Below are positions 63,801 through 64,000 of a stretch of 64,000 nucleotides of DNA, piece by piece. Position 1 is the stretch's first letter; each line of letters starts with the position of its first letter. The notes under the pieces are model-generated. The model was not told the DNA's origin. It saw only the letters and a list, made by a program, of their open reading frames with translations, and did not search any database. The stretch is taken from positions 1,736,001-1,800,000 of the forward strand of contig NC_085116.1 in NCBI RefSeq assembly GCF_030269925.1. The letters are read 5' to 3'. The stretch comes from Bombyx mori. Its lineage: Eukaryota > Arthropoda > Insecta > Lepidoptera > Bombycidae. Position numbers and translations under genes: made by a program.

Positions 63801-64000
63801 AGAAACTTCGTAGAATCCTTTGTTCTAAGGTGGGTATTTTTCTGGATTGAAGTGATGGTGATCATGACTAATTCACTTTCCGAGTATTGATGACTTACCG
63901 CCGAATCCGTCATAGTTGATGTCACCGAGTGACGTTACCGCCAACCCGAACCTGCCCTGGGAGACCTCGCCGGTCCTTGCGTGACTTCTTGAGAACGACT
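51787..64000 (-). CDS. Integrin alpha chain (alpha-PS2/alpha-V type), last 16 exons, 5' end off window
   Basis: Sixteen exons in one continuous frame give ~1134 C-terminal residues of an integrin alpha subunit, a type I membrane receptor that pairs with a beta chain to bind matrix. Seen, N to C: FG-GAP propeller repeats with calcium loops ([30 protein letters not shown]), [11 protein letters not shown] opening the thigh domain, calf-1, calf-2 ([17 protein letters not shown]), a ~460-residue Gly/Ser/Gln insert, furin-type RRRR, ITNCQ-like cysteines, membrane helix [19 protein letters not shown] and cytoplasmic CGFFKR with tail ending DEHL. The cleavable calf-2 and RPxDH-like tail favour the PS2 group over PS1 or PS3. 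The rest of the propeller and the signal peptide lie beyond 64000. Confidence 0.93.
52257..52487 (-). CDS. Integrin alpha exon: juxtamembrane and membrane helix
   Basis: Acceptor GATTGCAG, donor GTGAGT. 77 codons: [17 protein letters not shown], a Gly/Ala-rich linker, then [20 protein letters not shown]. Extremely GC-rich. Confidence 0.93.
53300..53452 (-). CDS. Integrin alpha exon: calf-2, light-chain start
   Basis: Acceptor ATTTCAG, donor GTGGGT, phase 0 both sides. [20 protein letters not shown] and [19 protein letters not shown] match the cysteine pair region of alpha light chains. Confidence 0.93.
53748..53836 (-). CDS. Integrin alpha exon with furin-type cleavage site
   Basis: Acceptor CTTTGCAG, donor [26 protein letters not shown] then [14 protein letters not shown] is where heavy and light chains are expected to be cut. 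Confidence 0.9.
54158..54741 (-). CDS. Integrin alpha exon: Gly/Ser/Gln repeat insert, part 2
   Basis: Acceptor CTTTTATAG, donor GTATGC. 195 codons: GSG and GQ repeats, a less repetitive patch ([20 protein letters not shown]) and a run of GGAYQ/GGSYR-like units. Confidence 0.88.
54832..55471 (-). CDS. Integrin alpha exon: Gly/Ser/Gln repeat insert, part 1
   Basis: Acceptor TTGTTCCAG, donor GTAAGT. 213 codons, including three 18-residue units such as [18 protein letters not shown], then [20 protein letters not shown] and [20 protein letters not shown] with a possible N-glycan site. Confidence 0.88.
55562..55627 (-). CDS. Integrin alpha exon, short, opening the insert
   Basis: Acceptor TATTTTACAG, donor GTGAGT. 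66 bases: [20 protein letters not shown]. Its frame joins both neighbours. Confidence 0.82.
56053..56187 (-). CDS. Integrin alpha exon: calf-2
   Basis: Acceptor TGTTTCCAG, donor [25 protein letters not shown] and [15 protein letters not shown]. Confidence 0.9.
56581..56756 (-). CDS. Integrin alpha exon: calf-2
   Basis: Acceptor TCCCCAG, donor [26 protein letters not shown] and DVGP-like [18 protein letters not shown], as in vertebrate alpha-V and alpha-5. Confidence 0.92.
57419..57576 (-). CDS. Integrin alpha exon: calf-1 to calf-2
   Basis: Acceptor GCGTTTCAG, donor [26 protein letters not shown], with NST as a possible glycan site. Confidence 0.9.
58200..58400 (+). repeat. Old Bm1-like SINE in an integrin intron
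   Basis: GAAGCAGTCATGTGTTTCACTTCGAAAGGTGG and GGGTGGCGAAATACACGTTG follow the family order with many changes (blocks separated here for length). Confidence 0.5.
58640..58700 (+). repeat. Shared ~50-base block of unknown nature
   Basis: CGTTTCATCGAGTTTGAAAT, CACAACGATTCTAAAGAAG, TTTCACTT: almost the same as inside the insertion at 26253-26305. Confidence 0.7.
58726..58978 (-). CDS. Integrin alpha exon: calf-1
   Basis: Acceptor TTTTTCAACAG, donor [45 protein letters not shown] and [12 protein letters not shown]. Confidence 0.95.
59717..59910 (-). CDS. Integrin alpha exon: thigh domain end
   Basis: Acceptor TTGCTTATAG, donor [24 protein letters not shown] and [17 protein letters not shown], both strongly conserved integrin blocks. 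Confidence 0.95.
59930..60545 (-). mobile_element. Bm1-like SINE split by a LINE insertion
   Basis: 59930-60066 is the 3' part and 60438-60545 the remainder of one SINE; joined, their order is that of intact copies. The interruption at 60067-60437 is the retroposon listed next. Within an integrin intron. Confidence 0.8.
60067..60437 (+). pseudogene. 5'-truncated LINE inserted in the SINE
   Basis: The first ~240 bases encode scraps typical of the end of a moth LINE reverse transcriptase ([19 protein letters not shown], stop nearby, with one in-frame stop before it). The GGCAGCGG to CTACAAGGGTAAAAAAA tail, shared with 32780-33026, follows. Confidence 0.7.
60628..60773 (-). CDS. Integrin alpha exon: thigh
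   Basis: Acceptor ATTTTGCAG, donor [26 protein letters not shown] and [12 protein letters not shown]. Confidence 0.92.
60955..61190 (-). mobile_element. tRNA-derived SINE in an integrin intron
   Basis: On the minus strand the head reads TCTCGGTGGCGCCTCG and GTGGGTTCGATTCTCAC (A- and B-box-like). The body has TTCTTGTGATGACCAG and ends in A-rich sequence. Not the Bm1-like family. Confidence 0.65.
61990..62405 (+). mobile_element. Full Bm1-like SINE with tRNA-like head
   Basis: The head GTCGTGGCGTAAAGGATAAG to GGTGTTCGAATCTCAGG resembles a tRNA with both pol III boxes. The middle block AACAAATGTTCACGATTGAT and the usual 3' half follow, ending near CAGCTCCTCCACCC without a clear A tail. The most complete copy in the window. 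Confidence 0.82.
62526..62692 (-). CDS. Integrin alpha exon: thigh start
   Basis: Acceptor TGCGTTCCAG, donor [25 protein letters not shown] and [19 protein letters not shown] is the conserved start of the thigh domain after the propeller. Confidence 0.94.
63198..63432 (-). CDS. Integrin alpha exon: last propeller blades
   Basis: Acceptor TTTTCTAG, donor [26 protein letters not shown] and the calcium loop [15 protein letters not shown]. Confidence 0.95.
63899..64000 (-). CDS. Integrin alpha exon: FG-GAP repeat, cut by window edge
   Basis: Donor GTAAGT at the low end. [19 protein letters not shown] carries the DxNxDGxxD calcium loop, completed by the D of the next exon. Confidence 0.93.

Overview
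This is animal nuclear DNA, almost certainly from a moth and most likely a silkworm (Bombyx). Two spliced genes with GT-AG introns sit in AT-rich DNA full of mobile elements. The element mix is lepidopteran: tRNA-derived SINEs of the Bm1 kind, 5'-truncated Jockey-type LINE tails, non-autonomous Helitrons, a Copia LTR element and a mariner. The species is inferred from repeat style, not from a search.

Layout. 1-19.6 kb is intergenic and built from repeats: an intact Copia retrotransposon (2790-7508, minus) with two LTRs that look identical, several Helitrons, an intact mariner (10240-11530, minus), LINE tails, SINEs and a decayed Tc1/mariner-like transposon (18412-19610). 19636-25943 (plus) holds nine exons of a beta-1,3-glucosyltransferase (B3GLCT type, family GT31) ending in KDEL; only the first, signal-peptide exon or exons are not found. 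Its introns carry a tRNA-SINE, Bm1-like SINEs, a Helitron and a small TA-flanked transposon. The DNA just 3' of the gene is tandemly duplicated, and one copy carries a later insertion.

26.7-51.4 kb is intergenic: SINE and LINE debris, a full-length, apparently intact Jockey-clade LINE (34146-39307, plus) with a 10-bp target duplication, a pogo-like MITE, a strong hairpin and a MITE interrupted by a SINE. 51787-64000 (minus) holds the last sixteen exons of an integrin alpha chain of the alpha-PS2/alpha-V kind; the gene continues past the window's right edge. It has FG-GAP repeats, thigh and calf domains, an RRRR furin-type site, a membrane helix and a GFFKR tail.

The two host genes are unrelated in pathway: one adds glucose to O-fucose in the ER, the other is a cell-surface adhesion receptor. 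The most unusual features are a roughly 460-residue Gly/Ser/Gln-rich repeat segment inside the integrin calf-2 region just before the furin site, and an in-frame 60-codon Ser/Thr/Asp-rich stretch directly after the integrin stop codon. Exon boundaries were worked out by hand from splice signals, reading-frame continuity and family resemblance; no alignment was run.
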